This document shows positions 9,103 through 20,982 of a stretch of DNA of 64,000 nucleotides, one piece after another (position 1 is the first letter of the stretch; each line of letters opens with the position of its first letter). Made by a program: the position numbers and the translations under genes. The DNA is from Paragordius varius (lineage: Eukaryota; Nematomorpha): contig OZ176054.1 in assembly GCA_964247055.1 (NCBI GenBank), positions 9,672,001-9,736,000 on the forward strand, in the 5' to 3' direction. The notes beneath the pieces were generated by a model that worked only from the letters and a program-made list of their open reading frames with translations, did not search any database and was not told where the DNA came from.

Positions 9103-11588
9103 GAATATGTAGTAATTTTCGGGTAACGATTAATAAGTGGTTGCAAGAAGACTCCCACATAATTCCCACGTTTGATGAGTTGGTGTCGAAAATAGGTGAA
9201 GGTATCACATTCACGAAAATTGATTTAAAAGATGCTTACCTCCAGATGCCAGTGGCAGAGGAGTGTCAAGAATTGTTAACTATCTCAACACATAAGGGTT
9301 TTTTTAGATACAAACGCATGCCGTTTGGACTGGCCACGGCACATATCATCTTCCAAAGAGTGATGGAAAAAGTGCTGGTTGAAAGTCCGGGAACTTGCGT
9401 ATATTTAGATGACGTCCTAGTGACTGGTAGGACGGAAAATGAGCACATTAACAATTTAAATAACGTATTAAGTCGTCTCGATAAGGCCGGATTTAAATTA
9501 AGACAAGATAAAATAATGATAGGCGCAGAATCAGTAAACTATTTAGGATTTGAAATATCGAAAAAGGGTATAAGTCCCTGTGAAAGCAAAATTAAAGCAA
9601 TCAAGGAACTAAAAAGGCCGGTAGATAAAAAGTCGTTACGTAGCTTTTTAGGTTTTTTGACATTTCATGAACGCTTTATACCAAAATTACAAATGATAGT
9701 CGGTCCCTTACATGAATTAACTAGTAAAAATACGAGATGGTATTGGACTGAGAAACATGAAAAAAGCTGGTTAGCAGCTAAGAATTTGTTAAGCGAAAAA
9801 GTGTTTTTAACACCATATAATTCGAATAGGAAATTGATAATAGAAACTGATGCGTCAGATTTAGGATTCGGATGTATTCTAAGTCATGAAATTAATAGTG
9901 AAAGGTTACCGATAGCGTATGCCTCACAAAAATGTAGCAACGCTGAAAGGAATTATTCCACGATAGAGAAGGAATTAAAAGCAATATTATTTGCGTTAAG
10001 AAAGTTTCATAGTTTCATATATGGTAGAAAATTTACAATATTAACTGACCATTTACCCTTAGTAAAGTTAATAAATAGAGATCGAAACTTAAAAGAGATA
10101 CATAATGCTAAAATACTAAGGTGGATTAATATGATAAATGAATACGACTTTGAAATAAGTCATCAAAAAGGGGCTCAAAATAGAGCTGATTATTTATCGA
10201 GATGGCCGATTGACGAGATCGTTGCCTATGATGAAGATTATGCGGTTACCAGATATTTGAGATTTTTGAATTGTCATAACGTGCGGTTAAGCCGAGATGA
10301 AATTCGAAAAGAAACTGCATTAGATGCAGTATTACAAAAAGTAATTAAAGCGTTAAACAACCATGACTGGAGTTCTCCAGACTTAAAAAAGTTTGTAAAC
10401 CGTAAAGACGAGTTGGCATATCAATATGGCTTATTAAGTTTAAATAATCGGATTGTAATTCCGAAGCCCCTCCAAAAAGAGGTGGTGAGATACCTACACA
10501 GCGGGCATAACAACGTAGAGACCATGAAAGCGATGGCCAGATTTACGTGTTATTGGCCAGAATTAGAAAATGACCTGGTAAAAGCCAGTAGTCAATGCGA
10601 ATCGTGCCAACGTAGTAGGCCGAATGTCACTCAGAATTCCACGTATCAGTGGGATCATAATGTTGCTGTGTGGGAGCGTTTGCATATTGATATAGCCGGA
10701 CCGGTAGACGGTTTGTATTGGTTGTTGATAATTGATAGTGCCTCGAAATGGGCAGAAGGATTTATGTTGAAAAAGGTAACCGCAGCGAATATAATCCACA
10801 AATTAGAAGAAACGTTTGCAAGGTTTGGCTTTGCAAGAGAGATTGTGAGCGATAACGCTTCATATTTCAGTAACGAGTACTTTACGTCAACATTAAGTAC
10901 GTTAGGGGTGAAACATATTAAGGTTACCCCATACCACCCTAAGAGTAATGGGATGGTAGAAAGGTTAGTAGGTACAATAAAAAATAAATACAAAAGAATA
11001 AAAAACAATGGGTTATCCACCCACGAAGCGTTTAACACTAGCTTATGGGCGTATAGAAATTCTATACACTCAACAACGAAAGAAACCCCGGCCCAGTTAA
11101 TGTTTAAGCGTACCCCCCATACTCCCTTAACCTGGTTAAATAGTAGGGAGAGATTGTTAGATGCACCGGCCCCCCGACGGCAGTTTGCCATTAATGACCA
11201 GGTAATGATTAAAAATGAATTAAGTCCAGGGTGGCGCGCCGAAGAGATTACGGACCGCACAGGGTTATTTTCATACAAGGTATGGGACAAGGACCGAGAC
11301 AAAGTTGTGAGGAAACACGCTGACCAAATAGTACAACAACCACAACCACAGCCGACCACTTCCAGCAACACAAATGAGGAGGAGGTAACCACTGCCACGG
11401 ATGATGGAACAATCGCTGAAACGCAACCAAACACGATCAATGCAAGGGACGAAATCGAACCAATTACTCCGACAGCCGAAAGTCCAAATAATGATAATAC
11501 CCAGAAACCGACTATCTACTCCCCCGCTAAAACACAAGAACGGAGATACCCGACGAGAAGTCGGCAGAAACCTGCCCGCTTCCGTTAA
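9093..11588 (+). CDS. Gypsy-2 Pol: reverse transcriptase, RNase H, integrase
   Basis: The frame is open from the break near 9092 to the stop at 11588; the first ATG is at 9141 and gives 815 residues. Numbering from that ATG, RT palm YLDD is at 88-91. RNase H has D237 (ETDASDLGFG), E276, D303 (TDHLP) and D349 (RADYLSR). The integrase zinc finger is H453, H456, C486, C489, and the integrase core has D517, D571 and E607. The C-terminal tail (from about 730) is Thr/Gln/Pro-rich and ends in a basic stretch. All catalytic residues are present. The only visible lesion is the single-base loss that separates this frame from the upstream protease/RT start. Confidence 0.93.
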   Translation, partial: GELRICSNFRVTINKWLQEDSHIIPTFDELVSKIGEGITFTKIDLKDAYLQMPVAEECQELLTISTHKGFFRYKRMPFGLATAHIIFQRVMEKVLVESPGTCVYLDDVLVTGRTENEHINNLNNVLSRLDKAGFKLRQDKIMIGAESVNYLGFEISKKGISPCESKIKAIKELKRPVDKKSLRSFLGFLTFHERFIPKLQMIVGPLHELTSKNTRWYWTEKHEKSWLAAKNLLSEKVFLTPYNSNRKLIIETDASDLGFGCILSHEINSERLPIAYASQKCSNAERNYSTIEKELKAILFALRKFHSFIYGRKFTILTDHLPLVKLINRDRNLKEIHNAKILRWINMINEYDFEISHQKGAQNRADYLSRWPIDEIVAYDEDYAVTRYLRFLNCHNVRLSRDEIRKETALDAVLQKVIKALNNHDWSSPDLKKFVNRKDELAYQYGLLSLNNRIVIPKPLQKEVVRYLHSGHNNVETMKAMARFTCYWPELENDLVKASSQCESCQRSRPNVTQNSTYQWDHNVAVWERLHIDIAGPVDGLYWLLIIDSASKWAEGFMLKKVTAANIIHKLEETFARFGFAREIVSDNASYFSNEYFTSTLSTLGVKHIKVTPYHPKSNGMVERLVGTIKNKYKRIKNNGLSTHEAFNTSLWAYRNSIHSTTKETPAQLMFKRTPHTPLTWLNSRERLLDAPAPRRQFAINDQVMIKNELSPGWRAEEITDRTGLFSYKVWDKDRDKVVRKHADQIVQQPQPQPTTSSNTNEEEVTTATDDGTIAETQPNTINARDEIEPITPTAESPNNDNTQKPTIYSPAKTQERRYPTRSRQKPARFR

Positions 11589-11602
11589 GGGGGGGGGGAA
11601 GT
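11587..11602 (+). promoter_or_regulatory. Gypsy-2 polypurine tract
   Basis: A purine-only run, AAGGGGGGGGGGAAG plus G, ends two bases before the 3' LTR. This is the usual place for the plus-strand primer of LTR elements. It directly overlaps the end of the pol frame (stop at 11586-11588). Confidence 0.85.
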
Positions 11603-11604
11603 GA

Positions 11605-11907
11605 TGTTAGAGGCTAATTTGAATAGACCTGTTAAACACACAACATTCCTTATATATCAGTGCATTAACCTATTAACTTATCTGTATACTATTATTATAT
11701 TGTTATAACCTCCCCACTACTTGTGATTATTATTATACTTTGAGATAATTGTATATAAGCAAACATCTTACCTTGATATATGTGAATACATTAAACCTAA
11801 TTATCGTAGATATATATATATATAAAGACCATGATATAACGCGCAGTAGTTTGTGATATACAATATTTTGTGATATACAATAAATACCTTGCCATCCCCA
11901 AATATTA
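11605..11907 (+). repeat. Gypsy-2 3' LTR
   Basis: Starts TGTTAGAGGC, ends AAATATTA, and is followed at once by the ATCAC duplication. It differs from the 5' LTR mainly by lacking the ~90-bp internal duplication and by a few substitutions, which supports a recent insertion. Confidence 0.93.
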
Positions 11908-11912
11908 ATCAC

Positions 11913-13216
11913 ATACGCTAAAATTAACAATAAATAAATTTAATCTAAGTAAGGAGTTAGTGGAAAATGAGATAATGTTAGATCCACTGGGAAACAAACT
12001 TAAATCAGCAATAAGGACAAATGATTGGAGTGATCCTAGTATTGAAGAATTCCTGAAAGTAAAAAATGAAATTCAAATATACTATAATCTTTTATTTGTA
12101 AATGATACAGTACTAATACCCACATCCTTTTACAGCGCGACGTAATAAAATTCCTACATATTGGACATAACGGAGTGCAATCGATGAAACAACATGCAAG
12201 ACAATTCATATATTGGCCAAACTTACAAATAGATTTAGAAAATTTTGTAGAAACATGTGAACCGTGTTAAAGAAACAAGCCTAATATAAAGGAAAATCCA
12301 ACGTGGAAATGGAATTCAACACCGCGTTGTGGGAGAGAATTCACATCGACATAGCCGGACCCATAGATAGTTATTTTCGGTTATTCACCATTGATAGCGC
12401 GTCAAGATGGGTTGAGGTGGATTCTCAAATCGATTATCTCACAACAATTATTGAATTGTTTAGAAAAACATATGGCCAGATTTGGTTTCCCGAGACAGAT
12501 AGTCACCGATAATGGGCCATTTTTTACATCCCATGAATTCAGAAGTACCTTACTTAATCTTAATATAAAACATATTTTAATGAGTCCATACCATTCCAAG
12601 TCCAATGGATTGGATGAAAGATGTATTGCAACCCTAAAATTTCGATATAGAGCTATCAAAACTTAGACAATGAATGCACACGAGGCAATCAACACAATTT
12701 ATATGGCTATCGAAACTCACATAGTGCAATTAAGAATACCGCATCGAAGGTCTTTCTGAAGAGGCACCCAAATGGTCCAATGTCATGGCTCAAATCGCAA
12801 ACAACTGAATTTATCGATAATGAAATAGAACCGACTCGCCAATTCGTTCCAATGCAGAAGGTTTTTAATGAAATAGAAAAAGGATGGGCAGGAAAAGTAT
12901 TAGACCACAGGGGTCCATTGTCATATATGGTAAAAGACGAAACCGACAGAGTCCTCAGAAAACACGCTGATCAATTAAACAAGAATGGAAAGTTCGAGAA
13001 CAACCACGCCAGCGCCCCAAACACCAATTACTTCAGAAGAAATTACTTCTACTCCACTAGATCTTGAAGCCGTAAACAATGATATACAATCATTGACAAT
13101 AGGCATAGCAACACAGGATAACAACGCAGTTCCAACAACGAGTATAGACACACCTAAACAGGTATCTACAACGCCAGCGAAAACCCCCAGACCGCTTTAC
13201 TATAGGGGGAAGATAA
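11913..13216 (+). pseudogene. Gypsy-1 integrase, broken
   Basis: Resumes the Gypsy-1 pol downstream of Gypsy-2. The integrase zinc-finger region reads FLHIGHNGVQSMKQHARQF and CEPC (second Cys followed by a stop). The core has LWERIHIDIAGPIDS, QIVTDNGPFFTSHEF and MSPYHSKSNGLDER, spread over three frames. A C-terminal tail (12780-13067) reads MSWLKSQTTEF and RKHADQLN. A polypurine tract leads into the 3' LTR at 13217. At least four frame breaks are present. Confidence 0.85.
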
Positions 13217-13564
13217 TGTTAATTGGTTATAACCTTAAGTTAAATTATTATTATTTATATATATAATTTATATGACATTGTATGTACAAATGGTATTTTA
13301 ATAGTTGCCAAGTTTATAACCTTAAGCTAAATTATTATTATTTATATTTTATATGACATTGTATTTAATAAGTAATCTAATTATTATTATATATATGGAT
13401 ATTTTATATGATATTGTATTTAATACAAATAGTATTCTAATTTGGTTATTGTTAATTATCCTTGCTGAAATATATAAAAACCCCTGTACCACCACAAAGC
13501 ATTCAGTTAATAAATGACCTCAAATTGAGATAATAAATTATATTTTGTTTCTATTTTAAATTCA
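13217..13564 (+). repeat. Gypsy-1 3' LTR
   Basis: Starts TGTTAATTGG, matches 5027-5322, and carries extra internal repeats of TTATATGAYATTGTATTTA-like text. It is preceded by the purine run GGGGGAAGATAA. Confidence 0.85.
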
Positions 13565-14230
13565 TTGAGTTACTATAAACTTCTTTTACTTCAAAAGAAT
13601 CGGCTAAAATGGCTTCGTCCCCTATTTGTAAAGTCATTATTTGAAGCTGGACATCAATTGCCATACACGTATCCCGCATCTCCCGCACTTTTTTCGTTAT
13701 TACCCTATATTCGAACCCCTGTTCAGACAAACAACTGTCCGTTTTTTCATACGCCATCTCAAGCTTGACTGGTTAACCGTCAAACATGGCATCGGGAAAT
13801 TTCGTAACAGATCCAAGCAGCCTTTTGAACTGTTAACCAACACAAATATCTCGGACCTTGCCCTAAGTTGCACCTGGTAGACGATTTCCTTCAACCGAAT
13901 CAAATAATATATCACGGATTCAGTTTACCTCTTTCGCAATTGTGTGAATCGGTATCTGGTTGCAAAACATTATACGTTGGGCGAATATTTTTTTCCAGAG
14001 CATCCCACCTCACTTCCTCTAACTGAAGGGGAAAAAGAATTTCTTTAGCTTTGTAAAATGACTAAGACCGATGTAAGCCAACAACAAATTCATTATCTCC
14101 TCGTATGCTTCAATCAGTTTGACTTTTAACATTCTGTCAATATAGGCATAATCTCTAACCGCTCGCGAAATTATATGCTTCCAGACTTAATTTTTCCATC
14201 CGCACAGCTAAATGTGGTGAAACAGAGAAA
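13565..14230 (-). pseudogene. Gypsy-type gag-like relic on the minus strand
   Basis: Directly abuts the Gypsy-1 3' LTR. Reading the minus strand from 14220 gives MEKLSLEAYNF, VRDYAYIDRMLKVKLIEAYE, EIMNLLLAYIGL, LEEVRWDALEKNIR and YNVLQPDTDSH, then IYYLIRLKEIVYQVQ and FDGQPVKLEMAYEK-like text, across shifting frames. The spacing of short helical blocks ending in a Cys-poor tail looks like a retroviral-type capsid, but no zinc knuckle is kept. The Gag assignment is an inference; another host gene relic cannot be excluded. Confidence 0.4.
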
Positions 14231-14353
14231 CAATAAATTAAGAATATTTATTAAGGTTATTTTAAATTTACCATGGATATATGGATATAATATGCAATAT
14301 GAGGTGGATACTAGAGAAACATATCAAATTAAATAAGGAACTGCACATGTGCT

Positions 14354-15250
14354 TTGTCTATTTTTCCAAGCATTTATAATAAACTAAAAACTTCCTTGAA
14401 ACAAATTGGAGTATCAATCCATCTAATAAACGTCATCTTCTCATTCAGCTATTCCAAGGCTGTTGTATCTACACCTCATTGTAAAACTGATTCATATAAG
14501 GTGCAAGTTGGTTTACAGGGCTGCGTATCCAATTCTTTTCAGTGCCTATCTCGTATGAAAAACTTGCTTACCTCCGTTTATTAAGCAGATGACACAGTTA
14601 TAGTTGCAGAGAGTATCGGCACCTTATCGCAAATCTTCAAGTTGTTGCAATCGAGTGCGATAAATACCGATTAAAAACTAATTTTAAAAAAACAAAAGTA
14701 ATACAAATCGACCCGGCTCAAATAATCAAATTAATAATCTTCAAGGGAAATTCGATTGAAACCGTAAAGATCTACACGTATTTGGGCTTTTTATATATTG
14801 ACAAAAAATCTGCCCAGAAATACGAAGAATCGCCGCAAAATTAGTTACGTTCAAAGACAATAAGATTTAATGGTCTTATCAAATTAAAAACCATCAGATT
14901 AATCAAGGCAACAGTATCCCACATTACTATAGTAGCTGGAAATTAAAAATATATGATAAACGATTAATAAATTCTTCGGAACTATGGGTATTGAGGAAAT
15001 CTTCAAACAAAATGGTCAGACGAAATACCTAACTCTACTATTTTAAACAAAAATCCCGAAATGACTCTATTTGCTAACCAAAAACTCTCCTATTAGAAGA
15101 ACTCGCGGGATGGAAAACATCCTCAAAGAATTAAATCAAACATTAGCCGAACTAAATGCTAGATCTGGTATACGCAATGAGTGGAGGAGTAATATTTTCA
15201 ATGTTGCAGTTAGTCGGAATCACCTTAGCAACAACTACATATAATTTTTT
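14354..15250 (+). pseudogene. LINE reverse-transcriptase fragment (family L)
   Basis: RT text can be followed in several frames: GVSIHLINVIFSFSYSKAVV, VQVGLQGCV (the GxRQGC motif), then the catalytic ADDTVIVAESIGTLSQI near 14586, followed by YKSTRLK/ETVKIYTYLGFL-type text (the TYLG block) near 14760-14800. The YADD tyrosine is replaced by a stop. A second copy of the same family lies at 60690-61130. Non-LTR retrotransposons use this RT for target-primed insertion; this copy is dead. Confidence 0.78.
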
Positions 15251-15639
15251 CTATACCATATTTGCATGTTTAAACTAAGGTAAAATGATGGGTGCAGCAT
15301 GTTTAATACAGAGGTAATACCATAGTTTTATTCAAATACTAGATTTGGTAAAGTAAGGTTACGTATATAAATGATGTATTCAAATTATCTAAAAAGTCTA
15401 TATTTCGGATACCTCCAAAACAAAATTAAACAATGGATATTAAAACCGATAAAGATTAAAAATATGTTGGTAAAATGTTATTTGAACCCTTTTAAAATTT
15501 AATTGAAAAAAGATGGCGGTGTAAATTTCGGTGGTTTGCACTTTTTTAAAAATGTATCATGCACCCAAAAGGCTAAAGAAAACCTTTGTCCCATTACAAA
15601 AAATATTTTTTAAGATATTTTAATTTTTGATGGCTCTGG

Positions 15640-18600
15640 GCTATAAACTACTCTATCATCAAGTGTTAATCTTGTAAAAGTTGTTAGAGTTGAATAGTGA
15701 ATTAGATAAAGCTCATATATTTACAGTTAACTTCTAGAGTCTAGAATTGGGACAACCTAAAACACGATTAAAGAAAACACTTGATAATAAATAAATTAAC
15801 ATATAGTATTTGCTCGTAAATATAACCTGAAATTTGAGTTTTCTCACCGTAGTCTGTTTTATAAGCGATTCAAAAATTTAAAATAAAAAAATGGCGCCGA
15901 AAAATTTCGAGATGCTTTTTTACAATTCTAGATTTTTCAAAGTATATTTTGGAAGCATGCGCCTAAAAAACTAAAGCATATTTTTAAATTTTGCCTAATA
16001 CCTTGAATTACTTTTCAAGATTAAAATTTGAGATCGGTCCAAAAAGATAATGAAGTGGAAATTTCACAAAAGAATTTGTATAAGGAACGGCATCTATTAA
16101 ACAGTGCACAAAATAAGGGGATAAAAAAAATTTTTATAATATAAATTTTGATCAGGGTCATGAAATAATAATTAGTTTTAAATTTATACCAGGGGTGTCC
16201 GCTTTTTTTGACTCGACCTTTTTTTTGAAAAAAAGATCGCGATCAAACAAAAATATTAGTTATCAAAAGACAAAATCAACACTTCAAATGAATTATATAC
16301 CCGCTTTACAGTGACCTATCCACATCAATTTATAATTTAATTTTAAGATTGTCCAAATACAAAAATAATTTTAATCGAAAGACGACGGGTTACTAACTAC
16401 CTTAAATTTAACTAACATGTATTTAAATATGCAATTTTGGAAGGTGGTATGGTTCTCTAATCATTTACTTTACTCTTGCATTCCTTAGATTTCAATGATT
16501 GGCATATTAATGAAGGCTCAAAAAAGCTCCTTATAACTACAAAGGAATCTTTATCAATTTTTTTAATTATTTATAATAGGGCTATTAAATTTTTAAGTTT
16601 TCAATATTTGACTTTTTAGGCAGCAACATTAATGTTGCATATTATAAAAGTCCATGTCTCTATATAGAGCGTTTTTTTTCTGACTTATTCTAATAAGTGT
16701 AAAACTTGGTTCTGTTGTATTCTTAAAAAGCTCAACTCAAAGTTTAAATAATATATTCCAGGAATATGACTGAGTAATTCAAATGCTCCAAGACATATGC
16801 ATCATAATTAAAAAATAATTAGGGTAGTTGTCGCGGTCACCTTTTTGAACCTTCCGGTTATATATATTTCATAAACTATATATATTTACAGTTATATTTT
16901 GGGGTAGTTTTAGGCACCAGCGCTATTTAAAATTCGAAAATAATACAATTTTAATCATTATTTAGCTTTTGCCCATAATTTAATTTTTTAAAAATGTAAA
17001 AAAAATAATTCTCATATCTACCTTTTTGGTCGCAATTTTATTATATTTTTGATCCTTTAACAAGAGACAAAAACATGTTTATTTTTAAAATTGAGCTAGA
17101 ATGCATATAAAATAAAATTAGATTTTGATTTTTACTGAAAAGTCATGATCGAAAAATTTTTTAAAATATATATCACTCATTATAATCTTTTTCTTTTTAT
17201 AATGTTGTAAAGGCAATTGATTTTTTCCATTATACAACAATCTTGAAGTTAATAATTTTTTCGTCAATTACACTATATAAGGCTGACATTTTGTTTTAAT
17301 TCATTGAATTTTTTTCGATAAAGATAAATTAAATATAATTCATTTTATACGCATTCTTGCCTATTTTTTTAAATACATTGTATATAAATGCGTAATCCCC
17401 TCAATTTTCCTATGTTTATTTTGTTTCAAACATGTTTTTGATTACATAGTCGCAATTTATGATATTCAGGTCTCGATATCTCTATTTCGGACACTAGATT
17501 AAAAAATTATAAAATATTTTTTCATCAATACAGGAGAACAATATTTGGTAATTTAATTAGAGCCAAATTAACTCTTAAAACAATATATTTAATTAGTAAG
17601 CCCTCCTGTACAAAACTACCCCAAAATGTAATCATCGACAACGGTAGTATTAACCAAAATTACTTGGAATAAAATATTTTTCTCGTCTAAAGGGCCGCCC
17701 ATGCCATACATATATTGACAAATTTCGGACATTGTAAAGTCGGGGTGTTCAACATGACCGAAGTGACCTCTGAAAATTTTGATTTTTTCAATGCATCATT
17801 AAATTTTTTCGAATAGCTGGCTAAAGGTATAAATGTAATAGTTATTTTTTTAATTATTATGCATATGTTTTGGAGTATTAAAACTTAAAATCAGTCATAT
17901 CCCTGTAGTATAGTATTTAAACCATAAGCGAAGCTTTTTAAGATACAATAGACGTAGGTTTTAACTTATATTTTAGAATGAGTCAGAAAAAAAGTTAAAA
18001 TATATTGTTTTAAAAGATGGGAAGAAGATTTTTTTGTTGATAATTGAGAAATTCACTTATCTAATATGCAACAGTAATATTTATATGCCTAAAAAGTCAA
18101 ATATTAACGGTCATTTTTTGTGAATCCCAAACAAAATCTAAAATATGCAAGGTTAAAGTAAAGGAATTAAAGGAACATTAACCGCCTTATGAAATTGCAT
18201 ATTTAAATACATTTTAGTTAAAAATTTAAGGTAGATAATAACCCTTCTTTTTTTATTACAATTATTATTATATATTAACAATCTTTAAATTCAATAACGA
18301 AATGATATGGATATCACTTTAATCTGTAAGGAAGTTATATAAATCATTTTAAGTATTGGTTGAGTCTTTTGATACTAATATTGGGTGACTGCGATTTTTT
18401 TTCAAAAAAAGTGGACATTCCTGTTAAGGAATATTTTTCTTCGACACGCGAATAGTACAATAATTCTTCATAGTCTACGAAACGTCCTATTATTAAATTT
18501 TTAAATAAATTTGCATATTTTTTAATTTTGCATAGCTGTATGCATTTATACTCTAGATAAGTACATCATTAAGATCATACTAAAGCTAAGGCCGCGCTTT

Positions 18601-19420
18601 GAGTACCACTGGTCTACAAAAAGATGAAAGGGTAATGAAGTGTTAAAGGTTTGCTAAAAATTTTACGTTAATTCCTAGGTAATACTCAAAAAAAATTATG
18701 GGCTCAGATCATCTTTTTACTTAAAATTAATTACCACATAAGAGCAAATTGTCAAAAAACTACCAAAGTTAGATATCTTAGCCTTAATGTAAGATTTTAA
18801 AGAAATAATGACTCTTAATAAGGGGTCAACACGAGACCAAATTTTCAGAAATTACTAATATAATCTAAATACTATAATTTTCAATTATTTGCTTTAAATG
18901 TATTTTCTAATTTAATTATTTATAATATTAAAATAAAATTGCTCGTTTTGGCAGTTACGCCGTTTAAACACTCCATATACCTTTTGAAGGAGATTCCAGA
19001 GCGATTTAAAATTTGAATTTAAAAAGCATTTAAGGTAAAGCCGAATTTAAAAATATGTATCTTTAGCCTTTTAGCCCATAACACAAAATGAATTTTTTTA
19101 CAAATATAAAATTGTAAAAAACCCTCATCTCAAACTTTTTTGCCGCCATTTTTTCTATAATTTTTTAATCGCTAATGCAACAGGCAAATAAGTGTATATT
19201 ATGGTTAGAAAATGTAAATAAATAAGTCAAAAAAGTTTTCAGTCTCCAGCAAAAACTTGAGATATATTGATTCTAATATCTGCTGTTTATTTCGGGTTTT
19301 GCAGCTATCCCAATTATAGACTCTAGAAGCCACTGTAGAAAATATAAGCTTTATTCAATACATTCGAACAATGCTTAATAAAAATTTAATTAAAATAATT
19401 TTCAAAACTGTAGTTGATTT
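15640..19420. repeat. Large inverted-repeat structure (outer fold-back)
   Basis: The left arm near 15690-15960 (containing CTTCTAGAGTCTAGAATTGG and ATGGCGCCGAAAAA) is the reverse complement, with drift, of 19330-19060 (CTTCTAGAGTCTATAATTGG on the minus strand, ATGGCGGCAAAAAA). Both arms flank the fold-back element at 16190-18423. A third half-copy without its partner lies at 33720-34140. Outer boundaries and target duplication could not be set. It contains no open frames of interest. Confidence 0.65.
16190..18423. mobile_element. Fold-back element with ~0.75-kb inverted arms
   Basis: Starts CAGGGGTGTCCGCTTTTTTT at 16190 and ends with the inverted AAAAAAAGTGGACATTCCTG at 18423. The arms stay alignable for about 750 bp (for example TATTTAAATATGCAATTT near 16420 against its complement near 18195, and TTTTGGGGTAGTTTT near 16900 against 17620). 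There is no transposase frame. The CAGGGGTGTCC tips resemble hAT-type ends, but the 8 bases flanking each end do not match. Other CAGGGKTGTCC tips occur at 51449 and 61341. Confidence 0.7.
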
Positions 19421-19429
19421 ACAATGAAC

Positions 19430-20660
19430 TCTGAAGATATAAAATTACCCTAAAATATAAACTATGACAAAAAAATGAAAAGGTGATGAAGTGTTAAAGT
19501 GTACTTATAATGATGATTTATTACACCTATTAATTAAATTTTATTAATATCGATTGTATATAATGTGTTTGAATTAATTTCCATATAAAACAAAATTTTT
19601 CGGATCGTTATATATATATATATATATATATATAACTCACATAATATTTTAAAGAAATAAGCCTTTATATCTAATAAAATGACATACATTCAGTTATGCT
19701 TTAGGATTGTAACAATTTGTTTTCAGAAATAATGTATCCTAAAAGCTATTAAAATTTCTTTTCCTACACCACAAAAGAAATTTTTTTGCTTTTATAATAT
19801 TGATTCAGCAAAAAGCAGTGGTTGCTATAGTATATAGCTATCGCATTGAAACCCTTTAAAGAATATATTGGATATTTATTGGGAAATATTTGTTCTGTAA
19901 TGGAATTTTTTCAAATTACAAAAAGTTAAGCCCTCCAAAAACACAAAATGAGATTGAAGTTATTTATGCTGACTAAATTTATTGGTACTAGCAACTAATA
20001 AATGAATTAACAAGATTATTTTGCTGGTTCATAAATCGTATAACTAATTTTATTTGTTAAAGATTTGTGGGTGGTGAAACGAACGAAAACACCAACTTTC
20101 CGTAAACATTGTTGATAGTGGGTTTAGGCCGATATGCCAAAAAATATTCATCATCTTCGAAAGTTGTCCCATTTATATCCAATTTGAAACAATTTTTCTC
20201 CTAAAACATAAAATATTTTCTTTTTGATTACAAAAAAGATTACTATAATTGAACCGAAAATCAGAAATAAATTATCAAATTAAATAAAGTAGAAAAATCT
20301 TAAATACAGTATGGATAATGTTGGTCAATTCACATTCTTTTTGACCGATCGGCATTACAGTAGCGAATGATTCTAAAACAACATAACTGCAAATTGCCTA
20401 TATTTACATATTAGATATTATTAGATTATGGAAATTTTTTATATCTACAAATGGGCAATAATGTGAATTGACCAACATTTACGAACATACGTAGTGTCCC
20501 TAAAGCTCTTATAAGAATTAAATTCGGAACTATTCGCGAGAGATCTACTAAAGAATACTTGGCGATTTAATGAAAAATATAATGGTTAAATTTATGATTT
20601 ACTCAAATAGTCCTTGTAGAACATATTGTGACAAAATGATATTAATAAAATTTAATCGTA
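19430..20660. other. No gene; AT-rich
   Basis: Nothing coding was recognised. A (TA)n microsatellite lies at about 19611-19634. The text GGTGATGAAGTGTTAA near 19483 and GGTAATGAAGTGTTAA near 18632 resembles the GAAGTG|TTAA end of the TTAA-flanked MITE at 26915-27492. Confidence 0.45.
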
Positions 20661-20673
20661 ATTCTAGAAAAAT

Positions 20674-20856
20674 TCAGCCTTTTAAAATAAATATTTTATC
20701 GTGAATCTCATGCAATTCGTTTTGTATACTATTATATTTCATCAATCCTTTATAAACAAATGAAATATATTGACATATCCAGCACAGGTCTTCAAAATTG
20801 GGCAGAAATTTATGATTTGCTCTTTTCCCCTCATTCAAACTTTTTTGTAAAAACAT
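20674..20856 (-). CDS. Possible terminal exon, PTP-like last helix (uncertain)
   Basis: The open stretch ends in a stop and reads EGKRANHKFLPNFEDLCW then CQYISFVYKGLMKY. The pattern QYISFVYKGLMKY resembles the final helix of tyrosine-phosphatase domains (QYIFVYEALLEY-like). No phosphatase signature (HCxxGxGR) is present nearby, and the splice phase does not fit the exon at 20983-21140 directly. This is a candidate last exon of the fibronectin-like gene, or chance. Confidence 0.3.
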   Translation of the reverse strand: MFLQKSLNEGKRANHKFLPNFEDLCWICQYISFVYKGLMKYNSIQNELHEIHDKIFILKG

Positions 20857-20982
20857 AAAATTTTAATTCCGCCATCAAAAAACGTGGGATATTTATTACA
20901 TTTTATTAAAATTATTTTAAAATTTAATTAATTTACATAAACAAAAAATGATTGCCATTAGTATCAGAATAAATTTACTTAC

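Larger units (their letters stand above)
7796..11907 (+). mobile_element. Gypsy-2: young Ty3/gypsy element inserted in Gypsy-1
   Basis: The LTRs at 7796-8189 and 11605-11907 start TGTTAGAGGC and are nearly identical outside one duplication. The 5-bp duplication ATCAC sits directly outside both ends (7791-7795 and 11908-11912). The interior has a TGG-starting primer-binding-like site, zinc knuckles, protease, a long pol frame and a strong polypurine tract. It lies in the same orientation as its Gypsy-1 host. It is the youngest-looking element in the window, with a single frame break in pol. Confidence 0.95.
5027..13564 (+). mobile_element. Gypsy-1: old Ty3/gypsy LTR retrotransposon, split by Gypsy-2
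   Basis: Two direct repeats (5027-5322 and 13217-13564), starting TGTTAATTGGTTATAACC, bracket gag, protease, RT, RNase H and integrase remnants in the gypsy order. A primer-binding-like TGGTGCCGTG follows the 5' LTR. A purine tract (GGGGGAAGATAA) precedes the 3' LTR. The coding part is interrupted at 7795/7796 by Gypsy-2 and resumes at 11908-11912. Removing Gypsy-2 gives an element of about 4.4 kb. Many stops and frameshifts make it inactive. No flanking target duplication is recognisable, consistent with age. Confidence 0.9.

Noticed and set aside
10655-11440. 261-codon minus-strand open frame
   Set aside because: It is the antisense shadow of the Gypsy-2 integrase frame, with no features of its own.
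5022-13569. Target duplication for Gypsy-1
   Set aside because: TTTAC before the 5' LTR and TTGAG after the 3' LTR do not match; the ends may have drifted.
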